Assembly (NCBI GenBank): GCA_001464335.1
Contig: LNEV01000009.1
Location: 1 to 64,000, forward strand
Length of the DNA: 64,000 bases
From: Rhizobiales bacterium Ga0077545
GTDB taxonomy: Bacteria > Pseudomonadota > Alphaproteobacteria > Rhizobiales > Methylopilaceae
Direction of reading: 5' to 3'
Below are positions 48,841 to 58,283 of this stretch, piece after piece. The translations under genes were made by a program, and so were the position numbers. Under the pieces are notes generated by a model. It saw only the letters and a program-made list of their open reading frames with translations, was not told the DNA's origin and made no database searches. Position 1 is the stretch's first letter; each line of letters opens with the position of its first letter.

Positions 48841-49878
48841 TCAGAGCAGGGCGTCCTCACGCCGGATTTTTGCCGGCCGCTCCAGCCAGGCCGGAACGGG
48901 GAGGTTCTTTTCGCGCAGGAAGGCGGGATTGAAAAGCTTGGATTGGTAGCGCGTGCCGTAATCGCACAGGACTGTGACTATCGTGCATCCCTTGCCCAGT
49001 TCGCGGGCAAGGCGAACGGCGCCGGCAACGTTGACGCCGCTGGAGCCGCCAAGGCACAGCCCCTCATGCTCGAGAAGATCGAAGCAATATTTCACAGCTT
49101 CGGCATCCGGGATCTGATAGGCGGCATCGACCGGCGCACCGACGAGATTTTCGGTGATGCGTCCCTGTCCGATACCCTCGGTGATCGAGGAGCCTTCGGA
49201 TTTCAGCTCGCCCGACGTGTACCAGGAATAGAGCGCGGCGCCGGGGGGATCGGCGAGCGCGATCTTGATTTTCGGGTTGCGCTCCTTCAGCGCGATGCCG
49301 ACGCCCGCAAGCGTGCCGCCCGTGCCGACAGCACAGACGAAACCGTCGATCTTGCCGCCCGTCTGTTCCCAGATTTCCGGGCCTGTGGTTTCGATGTGGG
49401 CTCGGCGGTTGGCGACATTGTCGAACTGGTTCGCCCAGACGGCGCCGTTGGGTTCGGTCTTCGCGAGCTGTTCGGCGAGGCGGCCGGAGACCTTCACGTA
49501 ATTGTTCGGGTTGGAATAGGGCACCGCCGGCACTTCGACGAGCTCCGCGCCGGCAAGGCGCAGCATGTCCTTCTTTTCCTGGCTCTGCGTTTCCGGGATG
49601 ACGATGACGGTTTTCAGCCCGAGCGCATTGCCGACGAGCGCAAGGCCGATGCCTGTGTTGCCCGCCGTTCCCTCGACCACCGTGCCGCCCGGCTTCAGCG
49701 TGCCCTTTTCAAGCGCGTCCTGGATGATGAACAGGGCCGCACGGTCCTTCACCGACTGGCCGGGATTCATGAATTCGGCTTTGCCGAGAATCTCGCAGCC
49801 CGTCTCGTCCGAAACGCGATTGAGGCGGATGAGGGGGGTGTTGCCGACGGCGTCGAGAAGGTCTTTGCGGATAGTCAT
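48841..49878 (-). CDS. cysK: Cysteine synthase A
   Basis: 345 residues from ATG 49878. The PLP lysine sits in 'EFMNPGQSVKDRAALFIIQD'. 'TAGNTGIGLALVGNALGLKT', 'GTGGTLAGVGIALKERNP' and 'GSSGVNVAGA' complete the fold signature. It makes cysteine from O-acetylserine and sulfide. Confidence 0.95.
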   Translation of the reverse strand: MTIRKDLLDAVGNTPLIRLNRVSDETGCEILGKAEFMNPGQSVKDRAALFIIQDALEKGTLKPGGTVVEGTAGNTGIGLALVGNALGLKTVIVIPETQSQEKKDMLRLAGAELVEVPAVPYSNPNNYVKVSGRLAEQLAKTEPNGAVWANQFDNVANRRAHIETTGPEIWEQTGGKIDGFVCAVGTGGTLAGVGIALKERNPKIKIALADPPGAALYSWYTSGELKSEGSSITEGIGQGRITENLVGAPVDAAYQIPDAEAVKYCFDLLEHEGLCLGGSSGVNVAGAVRLARELGKGCTIVTVLCDYGTRYQSKLFNPAFLREKNLPVPAWLERPAKIRREDALL

Positions 49879-50019
49879 AATGAATCTGTGAAATCCAGAG
49901 GTTTCGCGGGTCAAGGCCGTATAACAACACAGCCACCCAAGCGCCAGTCTTGGCTGATCCTCATGAACCTGCGTCGCGCGGCGCGCGACCACAAGGCACG
50001 ACCCTTCTGGAGACGTGCC

Positions 50020-50121
50020 ATGAAAAACCTCGGAGATGAATTCGCGCTCGGCCTGTTCTCGCTCAGTGTGGCGGGCGGGCTTGTCTGGTTCGCGGTTGCA
50101 GTGGTTCTGCCGCAGGCGTGA
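50020..50121 (+). CDS. 33-residue membrane peptide
   Basis: A short frame from ATG 50020 after a GGAGA site: MKNLGDEFALGLFSLSVAGG followed by LVWFAVAVVLPQA. One membrane helix. It overlaps the 3' end of the convergent gene 50063-50377 by 59 bp. Plausible but weakly supported. Confidence 0.4.
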   Translation: MKNLGDEFALGLFSLSVAGGLVWFAVAVVLPQA

Positions 50122-50377
50122 GTTCGCGCGCCTCGCATGTCGCCCGGCGCTCGGCCCGCCAGCGACCCCATTTCACCTCGACGCGCCTGCGGAGGCGGCG
50201 GACCGAAGGCAGATCCACCGACAGGATGAGCAGCCCGAGAGGGACCATCCAGAAGCCGAGGATCGGCAGAAATCCGAGAATACCGAAGCCGATCAGCAGA
50301 AAGCCAAGCGCCATCCGCACCGGCTTGGAGCCGGGCAGGGAAATGCTTCTCTTGCCGAATTTCAGTTTGGTGCTCAT
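50063..50377 (-). CDS. Small membrane protein (PGPGW-like)
   Basis: 104 residues from ATG 50377. After 'SISLPGSKPVRMALGFLLIG' come two membrane segments (LGFLLIGFGILGFLPIL and MVPLGLLILSVDLP), then a basic tail (RRLRRRVEVKWGRWRAERRA). The pattern resembles PGPGW-type small membrane proteins of Rhizobiales; function unknown. Confidence 0.75.
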   Translation of the reverse strand: MSTKLKFGKRSISLPGSKPVRMALGFLLIGFGILGFLPILGFWMVPLGLLILSVDLPSVRRLRRRVEVKWGRWRAERRATCEARELTPAAEPLQPRTRQARPPH

Positions 50378-50531
50378 TCGTCCAACTCCCGCACAAGGGG
50401 CTAACGCATAACATCTGCGCTTTGAGGCAGGAGCGGGACGATTTTCTGGCCTATAAAGCTGCAGGCATGACTTGGCATGGCGGCAGACTCTGCTATATGC
50501 ATCCCGGCGCACACGTCGTTGACGTTGCCAT

Positions 50532-50607
50532 TCCCTGATAGCTCAGCTGGTAGAGCGTTCGACTGTTAATCGGATGGTCGCAGGTTCGAGTCCTGCTCAG
50601 GGAGCCA
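50532..50607 (+). tRNA. tRNA-Asn (anticodon GTT)
   Basis: Full cloverleaf: acceptor arms TCCCTGA (50532-50538) and TCAGGGA (50597-50603), discriminator G, encoded CCA to 50607. Anticodon loop CTGTTAA gives GTT. A strong terminator follows. Confidence 0.97.
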
Positions 50608-50613
50608 GTTCAA

Positions 50614-50638
50614 GGGGTGCCTTCGGGCACCCCTTTTT
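50614..50638 (+). terminator. Terminator after tRNA-Asn
   Basis: Perfect stem GGGGTGCC/GGCACCCC (50614-50621 with 50626-50633), TTCG loop and TTTTT. The 194 bases between it and the sigma factor gene hold an AT-rich stretch (50750-50800) that should contain that gene's promoter. Confidence 0.93.
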
Positions 50639-50832
50639 CGTTCGCCAAAGGTCGAAGTTCCCTCGCGCGGCTTTCCCGCCACACCGGCCTTAAGTGTCTG
50701 AAGGGCAAGGCACTCGCTGCCCGCCGTTCCCAAATGCGCTCCGGCACTTTAGAATCTATTTAAGTTATTGATATTGCGTGATTTTTTTGTTTGGTCTACG
50801 GGGACATCAATTGCGTTTGATCGAGCGATGCC

Positions 50833-51363
50833 GTGTCCGTCTCCACTCATCTTGCCGCCGAAGACCTGCTCAACCGTGCCATCGCCGAGCACTATGAGGA
50901 GATTCGCCGTGCCGTGATGCGCCGTGGGCATTCGTCCGCAATGGCCGGCGACATCGTCCACGATCTCTATGTAAAGCTCGCCGAGAACCCGGATGCTCTC
51001 GGCAAAGCGCGCTCCATCCGCGGATTTCTGGCGCGGGCGGCGATCAATCTCGGCATCGACCGGGCGCGGCGCGCGCAGTTCGAGCAGAAGCTTTTTTCAG
51101 GGACTGAGATGGAGGCGGAGGCCGTCGCCTGCCAGGACGCGGCTCCGGATGCCGTGCTTGCGATGCGGGCGCGCCTGCGGGTGCTGCATCGTGCGATCCA
51201 TGAGCTTCCGGACCGGCGCCGCGCGGTATTCATCCTGCATCGCCTGTACGGACTTTCTCCGGGCGCCATCGCCACGCGGCTGCGCATTTCGCGCAATATG
51301 GTCGACCGCCATCTGCGCAAGGCCATGATCCATTGCCTCGAACGGCTGGAAGAATTTGGCTGA
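50833..51363 (+). CDS. ECF sigma factor (FecI-like)
   Basis: 176 residues from GTG 50833. Region 2 has 'AGDIVHDLYVKLAENPD' and region 4 has 'ELPDRRRAVFILHRLYGLSP' with 'GAIATRLRISRNMVDRHL', the FecI group pattern. It is followed by fecR-like and TonB receptor genes, so it most likely directs transcription of the receptor when an iron source is bound. Confidence 0.93.
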   Translation: MSVSTHLAAEDLLNRAIAEHYEEIRRAVMRRGHSSAMAGDIVHDLYVKLAENPDALGKARSIRGFLARAAINLGIDRARRAQFEQKLFSGTEMEAEAVACQDAAPDAVLAMRARLRVLHRAIHELPDRRRAVFILHRLYGLSPGAIATRLRISRNMVDRHLRKAMIHCLERLEEFG

Positions 51364-51408
51364 CAGTCCTTTTGCGCCATCCTTGTTCGTCTTTCACCAG
51401 AGGCGAGG

Positions 51409-52347
51409 ATGAAAAGCAGGAAAGATGCGGCCGCGCGACGGCGAGAGCAGGCGGTCGACTGGCTGCTGCGCCTTCAGGAGCCCGAGGTTCCGGAAGAGGA
51501 GGCGCTTGCCTTCCGCGCCTGGCTGGCCAGGGACCCGCAGAACGCCAAAGTCTACGAGAGCGTCCGGCAATTGATGGGAGACGCGCGCAGCGCGATCCTT
51601 AGCGACCCAACCTTGTCGTCCTATGAGGCACGCCCGGCGTCCACGAAGATCCGCAATCTCGCGGTTGCGGGGCTGCTTGCGGCGTCTGGGCTGTTCTTCG
51701 CGCTCGACGGGCCGATGCGGCTGCGTGCGGACGCCCTTGCCGGGCCGGGCGAGCTTCCCGTGGTGACGCTCGCCGACGGATCGCGCGTGCAGCTCAATGC
51801 GCGTTCGGCTATTGCCTACGATTTCGACGGGACGAAACGAACGGTCCGGCTGCTGCGGGGCGAGGCGTTTTTCGAAGTCGCGAAAGACGCTGCGCGCCCG
51901 TTCGCCGTCGAAGGCGAGGGCGGGCGCGTCGTTGCGCTCGGAACGGCCTTCAATGTGCGGATGGCCGATGACGGCCTGAACGTGACCGTCACCGAGCATG
52001 CCGTTCAGGTCACGGCGGGTGATGCGCCGAACGGCGTTCGTGTGAACGAGGGCGAGGCGGTTGCGGTGTCCGCCACTGGTGTCGGCGCGGTGAGCCGGGC
52101 CTCGGAGAACGCCCTGGCATGGCGCGACGGACGTCTTGTCGCCGACAATATGACTCTGTCGGACGTGATCGCGGAAATCGGGCGGCATTCCTCCGCGCGC
52201 ATCATCGTCGCCGGGCGCGATCTCGCCGAGCGGCGGGTCAGCGGCACATTTGTCGTTACCGATCCGCAGGCGGCCCTTTCGGTGATCGAACAGACCTTGC
52301 AGCTCAAGGTCATGCGGCTCGGCATCGTCACGATTGTACGCATGTAA
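51409..52347 (+). CDS. FecR-type anti-sigma factor
   Basis: 312 residues. N-terminal DUF4880 (about 10-50, 'AVDWLLRLQEPEVPEEEALA'), one membrane helix near 85-103 (LAVAGLLAASGLFFAL), the FecR domain at about 115-210 ('VTLADGSRVQLNARSAIAYD', then 'GEAFFEVAKDAARPFAVE'), and a C-terminal STN-like/DUF4974 part (LSDVIAEIGRHSSARIIVAG). It passes the receptor signal from periplasm to the sigma factor. Confidence 0.95.
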   Translation: MKSRKDAAARRREQAVDWLLRLQEPEVPEEEALAFRAWLARDPQNAKVYESVRQLMGDARSAILSDPTLSSYEARPASTKIRNLAVAGLLAASGLFFALDGPMRLRADALAGPGELPVVTLADGSRVQLNARSAIAYDFDGTKRTVRLLRGEAFFEVAKDAARPFAVEGEGGRVVALGTAFNVRMADDGLNVTVTEHAVQVTAGDAPNGVRVNEGEAVAVSATGVGAVSRASENALAWRDGRLVADNMTLSDVIAEIGRHSSARIIVAGRDLAERRVSGTFVVTDPQAALSVIEQTLQLKVMRLGIVTIVRM

Positions 52348-52456
52348 ATTTTTTGAAGCCTGACGTCCCATTGCCCGGCGTCCACCCGTCTCCCTGATGA
52401 GCCGGTCCGTATGCCCGGCAAACCCGGCGCCTTGAACGCCGTGGGGGGAGAGTAAA

Positions 52457-55030
52457 ATGTTTCGAGTTCCCGGCCTTCGCGTGCCGTCACGCGTGTTCAT
52501 GCTGCGCACCCTTTTTCTGGCGAGCGCGGCGATTTCGCTGCCTCTTCCTGCGTCAGCCCAGGCGCCCGCCGCGACATCCGAAATCCGCATTGCCTCCGGC
52601 CCCCTGACAGCCGCCCTCAACCGGCTGGCAAGCGCGACCGGGCTTCAGATCCTCTACGATGCGGGCCTGTCGAACGGGCGTGTTTCGCAGGGTTATTCCG
52701 GGCCATCGAACTCCGAAAACGCGTTGCGTGCCGTGCTCGCCGGGACGGGGTTGACCTATGTGTTCACCGGCGCGCGCACGGTGACGTTGAGCGCACCCGG
52801 AACGAGCGAGGGCTTTGTCGGCGGCGACGACGCCGTGATGCTGGACACGATCGACGTAACGACAGCGAGCGGTGCCGCCGCAGCGGAGACCGCACGCCGC
52901 GATGCGCCTTATCAGAAGCCGGGATCGTCCGCTTATATTTCCGCCGAACAGGTCGAACGCTTCGGCAACTCGACGGCCGGCGACGTCTTCAAGTCGACGC
53001 CGGGCGTGATCGCCAGCGGCAATCACAGCGGCGGCGCATCGGTGGACGTCAACATCCGCGGAATGCAGGGACAGAGCCGCGTCAAGGTGGCGATCGATGG
53101 GACGCAGCAATCGTCGACGACATGGCGCGGATACCTCGGCGTCGACGAGCGCGTCTACATCGATCCGGATCTCATCGGCGGGATCAACATTGAGAAAGGC
53201 CCGACGGGCGGTGCGGAGGGCGCCGGAGCGACCGGCGGGGTGGTTGGCATTCGCACGCTTAATGCAGAGGATATTGTCCGGGATGGGGAGACGTACGGAG
53301 TCCGTTTCAAGGCGGGCACGAGCGACAACGCCATCGATCCAGCAGCACGTAATACCTTTGACCAGCGTACGGACGCGCCCGATTTGTTTGATCTCGAGAA
53401 TGGCTCCGCGAGTATCGCAGCAGGCGCAACCACGGAGAACTTTGACTTCATTGCGGCTGTCGCACGCCGGAAAACGGGCAATTATTTTGCAGGCGAACGC
53501 GATCCGACAGCGCTTGACGGCAAAAGGCCGAATACGGCGCCGGGAGCTGAAGCTTTCAACACTTCGGAAGACTCTCTTTCGCTTCTAATGAAGGGAACGG
53601 TGCGCTTCGGTGACGACCATACGCTGAAGCTGGGCTACACCCGTTTCGAGAGTGATTTCGGCGAAGCAATGGGATCGCTGCTGTTTAACAACGCGGATTA
53701 TTACAGACAGCTGAAACTTTCCTCCGTCGCTACGGACACATTTACATCGAACTACCGTTACGATCCGGTCAGCGAGCTGGTCGATCTGCGCGTGAATGCG
53801 TGGGCGTCACACGTCGATCAGGACACCCGCATCGCCCAGGCCGTTCCGGGCAACCTGGAGCAATGGGGCTATATCCCCGCTGACGACCCGCGCTGTGCCG
53901 AGACGTGGACCTATGGCGGGGACGTCAACAATACGAGCCGCATCGACACGGCGTTCGGTGGATTGGTGCTCAATTACGGGGCCTCGTATCTCCTTGAGGA
54001 TGCGAACGGAGAGGCGTTTTGCAGCCGGGGCTTTACCCGCGACAGCTGCTTCCCGATCATCGTTGGGGGTGCCGTTGTGCTTCAGCCGAGCGTCGGAACA
54101 CGCGACATCGGCAGCCTGTTTTCGACCGGGGAATGGCAGGCAACGGATTGGCTGAAGTTCAATGCCGGTCTGCGATACGATACCTACAGCCTCGTTGACA
54201 AAGGCCCCGAGGCCGTGGCCGGCGAGGATGAGCGTGACGGCGGCCGGCTCAACCCCTCGATCAGCGTGACCGTGGAGCCGATTCCCGGCTTCCAGCTTTA
54301 CGCTCTTTACGCCGAGGGGCTCCGTCCGCCAACGCTGCGCGAGACGATGGGCAGCGACGGCAACGTGATTTCCAATCCTGATCTTGATCCCGAGGTTCAG
54401 AAGAACTGGGAAGTCGGCGCCAATTACCTGAAGGATGGCTTTCTGACCGATTCCGATAAGGTCAGACTGAAAGGGTCGTATTTCGTCAATCATTCCGAGA
54501 ATTACATTTCGCGCGTGCCGTCGAATGCAGGCCCGGGCCAGCCGGTGTTCACCTTCGACAATCTCGACAGGGCCATGTTCTCGGGCTTTGAGGCGTCCGC
54601 ACAATATGATGCGGGAGTGTTCTTCTCCGAGGCAGCGGTGACCTATTACAGCGATTACGAGTTCTGCCGGGATTCGTCGAATTGCGGGGGAACGGTCCAG
54701 TATGACTATGCCGTAAACCACATTCCGCCGGAAATATTCGTCAGCGTAACAGCTGGCCTGCGTTTCTTCGACGAAAAGCTCGTGATCGGAGGCCGGATGA
54801 TTCACGCAAGCGACCGCCTTGTTCCCGTCGACTCAAGCGATGCTCAGCGCACCGCCGATTGGGCGCCTTACACTGTGTATGATGCCTATGCGAGCTATGA
54901 ACTCAACGACAACGTCACACTGGACATCAAAGCAGAAAATCTCGGCGACCTGTACTACATCGGCGCCATGGATGGCTGGACGCCGGCGCCGGGTCGGACG
55001 ATACGGGCGAGCCTGACGGCGAGGTTCTAG
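52457..55030 (+). CDS. TonB-dependent receptor with STN signalling domain, probably heme-type
   Basis: 857 residues. Signal peptide to about 35, STN domain about 42-115 ('SGPLTAALNRLASATGLQIL'), TonB box near 'LDTIDVTTASG', plug and 22-strand barrel ending in Phe. The barrel contains 'YAEGLRPPTLRETM' followed by 'NPDLDPEVQKNWEVG', which correspond to the FRAP and NPNL boxes of heme/hemoglobin receptors, although the intervening His is not seen. STN plus the upstream sigma/FecR pair indicates cell-surface signalling control. Confidence 0.9.
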   Translation: MFRVPGLRVPSRVFMLRTLFLASAAISLPLPASAQAPAATSEIRIASGPLTAALNRLASATGLQILYDAGLSNGRVSQGYSGPSNSENALRAVLAGTGLTYVFTGARTVTLSAPGTSEGFVGGDDAVMLDTIDVTTASGAAAAETARRDAPYQKPGSSAYISAEQVERFGNSTAGDVFKSTPGVIASGNHSGGASVDVNIRGMQGQSRVKVAIDGTQQSSTTWRGYLGVDERVYIDPDLIGGINIEKGPTGGAEGAGATGGVVGIRTLNAEDIVRDGETYGVRFKAGTSDNAIDPAARNTFDQRTDAPDLFDLENGSASIAAGATTENFDFIAAVARRKTGNYFAGERDPTALDGKRPNTAPGAEAFNTSEDSLSLLMKGTVRFGDDHTLKLGYTRFESDFGEAMGSLLFNNADYYRQLKLSSVATDTFTSNYRYDPVSELVDLRVNAWASHVDQDTRIAQAVPGNLEQWGYIPADDPRCAETWTYGGDVNNTSRIDTAFGGLVLNYGASYLLEDANGEAFCSRGFTRDSCFPIIVGGAVVLQPSVGTRDIGSLFSTGEWQATDWLKFNAGLRYDTYSLVDKGPEAVAGEDERDGGRLNPSISVTVEPIPGFQLYALYAEGLRPPTLRETMGSDGNVISNPDLDPEVQKNWEVGANYLKDGFLTDSDKVRLKGSYFVNHSENYISRVPSNAGPGQPVFTFDNLDRAMFSGFEASAQYDAGVFFSEAAVTYYSDYEFCRDSSNCGGTVQYDYAVNHIPPEIFVSVTAGLRFFDEKLVIGGRMIHASDRLVPVDSSDAQRTADWAPYTVYDAYASYELNDNVTLDIKAENLGDLYYIGAMDGWTPAPGRTIRASLTARF

Positions 55031-55464
55031 GCCGGCAGAAGCGCCAGCCCGCTGGCCGGGTCGTGCTGCTTGCGCAGATGTGCGGGGGATTCCGTCAGGA
55101 TGATTTCAAGCGTCGGGCGCACATGGCCTTCGGTGAAATGGCCTGCAAGTGCGCTTCCGTCGCGTTTGCCGAGGACCACATGTGCGTGTACTGCGGGCTT
55201 TCCTTGCGGGTCGAGAAACACATCGCCCGTCAGCGAGGCGACTTCGGTCTGCTCGGCGACGGGGATGTTCTCGTAGCTCTTCGTTTCCCAGTCGAAATAG
55301 CTGATGACGGCGCTCTTGAAGGCGCCGATGGCGGTGAACTGGGCTGCGCTGAGGCTGTGTTCGGCCGAAAAGGTCTTCAGGCAGGCCATGGCTTCGTCGC
55401 CCTCGGCAAGAGCGATGACGAAGGTACGCTGACCGTCGGATTCATGGATGAGCTTGGTTTTCAT
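55027..55464 (-). CDS. PPC (DUF296) domain protein
   Basis: 145 residues. 'LAEGDEAMACLKTFSAEHSL' with 'AQFTAIGAFKSAVISYFDWE' and later 'HAHVVLGKRDGSALAGHFTE' match the PPC/DUF296 fold, with a His pair (VHAHVVLG) as in metal-binding members. DNA-binding in archaeal or plant relatives, unknown in bacteria. Convergent with the receptor gene by 4 bp. Confidence 0.9.
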   Translation of the reverse strand: MKTKLIHESDGQRTFVIALAEGDEAMACLKTFSAEHSLSAAQFTAIGAFKSAVISYFDWETKSYENIPVAEQTEVASLTGDVFLDPQGKPAVHAHVVLGKRDGSALAGHFTEGHVRPTLEIILTESPAHLRKQHDPASGLALLPA

Positions 55465-55593
55465 GGAAGCATAAAGCCCGCCAAGACTTTGAGTTCCGGC
55501 GTTTCCCGCAAAAAGTGCAATAATTCACACAACAACTCTTTGGTAATCTCCGGCGCTTATCCTTCCACATAAGAGCAATCGGGGGAAAATCTA

Positions 55594-56641
55594 ATGGCGG
55601 AGCCAGCGGTTTTGCTGGTGACCGACGATCGGGAGCGCAGTACCGACATTTCGCCGATGCTGCCCGATGTTCTGCGTATGAAAACGATCGATCTCGGTAT
55701 GCCGGTAGATCTGAAGGGGGTGCGCTGGAAGGCGGTTCTCTTCGATGTCGATTTCAACAATGTGGACACGATGCGCGAGATCAGCGCGGCCTTGGGCGAT
55801 GTGCGCCGCGCGTCGCTGCCCTTCATCTTCCTTGTGGCGCGAGACACACATCATGCGCGCGTTCAGGCCGCCGCCTTCGGCGGCCAGGACGTCCTTGGCC
55901 GTCCGATCAATCCAAAAAGGCTGGAATGGGCAATTCTGGGACGGCCGGAGGCGGAGGCTCCGCGCATCTGCGCCGAGATTGCCGCTGCGTCCAAAGCGGC
56001 CGAGCAGGCGCTCGGAAAAACGTTCGAGGCGTTTCGCAAGGACAAGCAGCTCAACATCGGAAACATCGCCGAAAGCAGCGAGCAGATCGATGCGGCGCTT
56101 GGGGCGGGGCCGATCTCCGAATGGTTCGATGCGGTGCGCCAGCACCACAGCCACACCTACCGCCATTGCATGCTCGTGGCGGGTGGCGTTCGTGCGCGAC
56201 ATCGGAATTGGCGGTCCCGCGCGCCTTGGGCTTATCCGGGGCGCGCTGGTGCACGACATCGGAAAGGCACAAATTCCGGTCGAGATCCTCGACAAGCCGA
56301 CAGTCCTGTCGGCGGCCGAACTGATCATGATGCGCCAGCATCCAGCCTACGGGCGGCGGTTTCTGACCAAGCATCACGGCGGCGAGGCGGGGCTTATCGA
56401 GATCGTCTATCTGCACCACGAGTATCTGGATGGGTCCGGCTACCCGCTCGGCCTGAAGGGCAGCGCGATTTCGGACGCTGTGCGGATTACGACCCTGTGC
56501 GATATCTATTCCGCGCTTACCGAACCGCGTGCCTACAAGCGGGCGTACTCGGGCGAGGAGGCCTATGATGTCATGACGCGCATGGACGGCAAGCTCGATC
56601 CGGATCTGTTGCGAGTCTTCGCGCCGCTCGCCATGCGATAG
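55594..56641 (+). pseudogene. HD-GYP cyclic-di-GMP phosphodiesterase-like gene with one-base frameshift
   Basis: The first frame (from ATG 55594) gives a receiver-like N-terminus (LLVTDDRERSTDISPMLPDV) and the start of the HD domain (HSHTYRHCMLVAG). The rest is in the next frame: 'GALVHDIGKAQIPVEILDKP' with HD, and 'IEIVYLHHEYLDGSGYPLGL' with the HD-GYP signature. The switch falls at 56179-56189. Dropping one G from the GGG run (56181-56183) restores a seamless LVAVAFVRDIG. It is either a real inactivation or a sequencing error. Confidence 0.88.
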
Positions 56642-56647
56642 ACGGCT

Positions 56648-56944
56648 TCAGCCTGCTTTTGGCGCGTCGATGTGGCCGAGATCGCGCTCCGGGTCGAGGC
56701 GGTCGCGCACGCGCTGCTTCAGAACCTTCGAATCCGGAAACCCGCCATCGGCGACGCGCTCCCAGATCGTTTCGCCGTCATAGGTGATGCGGAACGCACC
56801 GCCCGTGCCGGGCACAAGCGCGACTTCGCCAAGATCGGTTCCGAAGGTGGAGAGAAGCTCCTGGGCCATCCAGGCCGCACGCAGCATCCATTGGCACTGG
56901 GTGCAATAGGTGATCGAGATGCGGGGAGGTGCTTTGTCCGTCAT
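56648..56944 (-). CDS. SelT/SelW/Rdx-type protein
   Basis: 98 residues from ATG 56944. A CxxC redox motif near the start (ITYCTQCQWMLRAAWMAQEL) and the GTGGAFRITYDGETIWER pattern with 'GGFPDSKVLKQRVRD' are diagnostic of the Rdx/SelT-SelW family, with Cys in both positions here. A thioredoxin-like redox role is likely. Confidence 0.93.
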   Translation of the reverse strand: MTDKAPPRISITYCTQCQWMLRAAWMAQELLSTFGTDLGEVALVPGTGGAFRITYDGETIWERVADGGFPDSKVLKQRVRDRLDPERDLGHIDAPKAG

Positions 56945-57105
56945 GGCCCAAGGCCTATCGCGCCTTGCGGCGATTGCCAATCGCGGGCGGCGGAAGCGCC
57001 GCTGCGACACCGATCGGCGGCCGCAGCCTCGTAGAAGAGGCGATTGTTGCCTGCTTAAAAATGATGCATCGTCCGGGCATCTTTGAGTCTTCCCGATAGG
57101 TCACG

Positions 57106-58281
57106 ATGCGTGATTTTCTGCAGGCGCTGAAGCCAAGCCTTCCTCACGTCGGTTATGTCGAGCGTTTCCGCGCCGCCGGCGGCGCACTGTTCGGCATCGC
57201 CGCCACCGGGTTTGTCACCTTGCTGGCGCTTGGCCCCTCTGCGGGCGTGCCGCTGCTTGTTGCGCCGATGGGCGCCTCATCCGTGCTTCTGTTCGCTGTG
57301 CCGGCCAGCCCGCTCGCACAGCCCTGGTCGATCTTCGGCGGCAACATGCTCGCGGGGCTCGTGGGCGTCACCGCCGTGATGTTCATCGCCGATCCGTTCG
57401 TGGCCGCCGCCGTGGCGGCGGCGGGGGCGATCTTCCTGATGCTCAGCTTTCGCTGCGTCCACCCGCCGAGCGGCGCGGTGGCGCTGACGGCGGTGCTGGG
57501 CGGCGACGCGGTCCATCAGCTCGGCTATGCGTTTGTCATCTGGCCGGTTGCCGTCAATACGCTGATTCTCCTCCTGGCGGCCTTCCTCTACAACAATCTG
57601 ACGGGGCGTTCCTATCCGCACCGGCTGGAAGCTGCACAGGCTGCGCGTCCGGTAACGGGCGACAAGCCACCCTCGCGGCGCATCGGCTTCCGACGGGAAG
57701 ACATCGATGCCGCGCTCGAGGATTACGGGCAGCTTCTGGACGTCGATCCGATCGATCTTGAAGCCATTCTGCGCAGCGCCGAGTTCAAGGCGCTGCAACG
57801 CCGCTCGGACAAGATCCGCTGTGCCGACATCATGTCGCGCGATGTGCGCGCTGTGGCGCCGGGCGATACGATATCCGCCGCGATGGACATCATGCGGCGC
57901 AACGATATCAAGGTTCTGCCGGTCACCGACGAGGATGCGCGCGTGGTGGGCATCGTCACCCAGACCGATCTGATCGAGAAGGCTGTGCTCGATCCCGAAA
58001 AGGCCAAGCCGAGGCTTGGCATCCGCCTCGGCCGTGCGCTGCGCCTGCAAAGTGTGCCGCAATCGGTGGTGCGGGACATCATGACGACACCCGTGCGCTC
58101 GGCCGAACCGGACATGGCGGTGGTGGATCTTCTGCCGCTGATGGCCGATGGCGGGCTGCATCACTTGCCGGTCGTCGGTGCGGGCGAGCGTCTCCTCGGC
58201 ATCATTACGCAGAGCGATGTCATCGGCGCGCTGATGCACGACCGGATCGAAGGACCCGCCAAGCTGGCGCAACTGGCGTAA
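57106..58281 (+). CDS. HPP family membrane protein with two CBS domains
   Basis: 391 residues. The HPP membrane domain (about 20-165) shows 'LLVAPMGASSVLLFAVPASP' and 'FRCVHPPSGAVALTAVLGGD', where the HPP motif sits. After a linker come two CBS domains (about 232-295 'ADIMSRDVRAVAPGDTISAA' and 320-380 'DIMTTPVRSAEPDMAVVDLL'). Such proteins are linked to nitrite or other small-anion transport; CBS domains suggest nucleotide control. Confidence 0.93.
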   Translation: MRDFLQALKPSLPHVGYVERFRAAGGALFGIAATGFVTLLALGPSAGVPLLVAPMGASSVLLFAVPASPLAQPWSIFGGNMLAGLVGVTAVMFIADPFVAAAVAAAGAIFLMLSFRCVHPPSGAVALTAVLGGDAVHQLGYAFVIWPVAVNTLILLLAAFLYNNLTGRSYPHRLEAAQAARPVTGDKPPSRRIGFRREDIDAALEDYGQLLDVDPIDLEAILRSAEFKALQRRSDKIRCADIMSRDVRAVAPGDTISAAMDIMRRNDIKVLPVTDEDARVVGIVTQTDLIEKAVLDPEKAKPRLGIRLGRALRLQSVPQSVVRDIMTTPVRSAEPDMAVVDLLPLMADGGLHHLPVVGAGERLLGIITQSDVIGALMHDRIEGPAKLAQLA

Positions 58282-58283
58282 AG

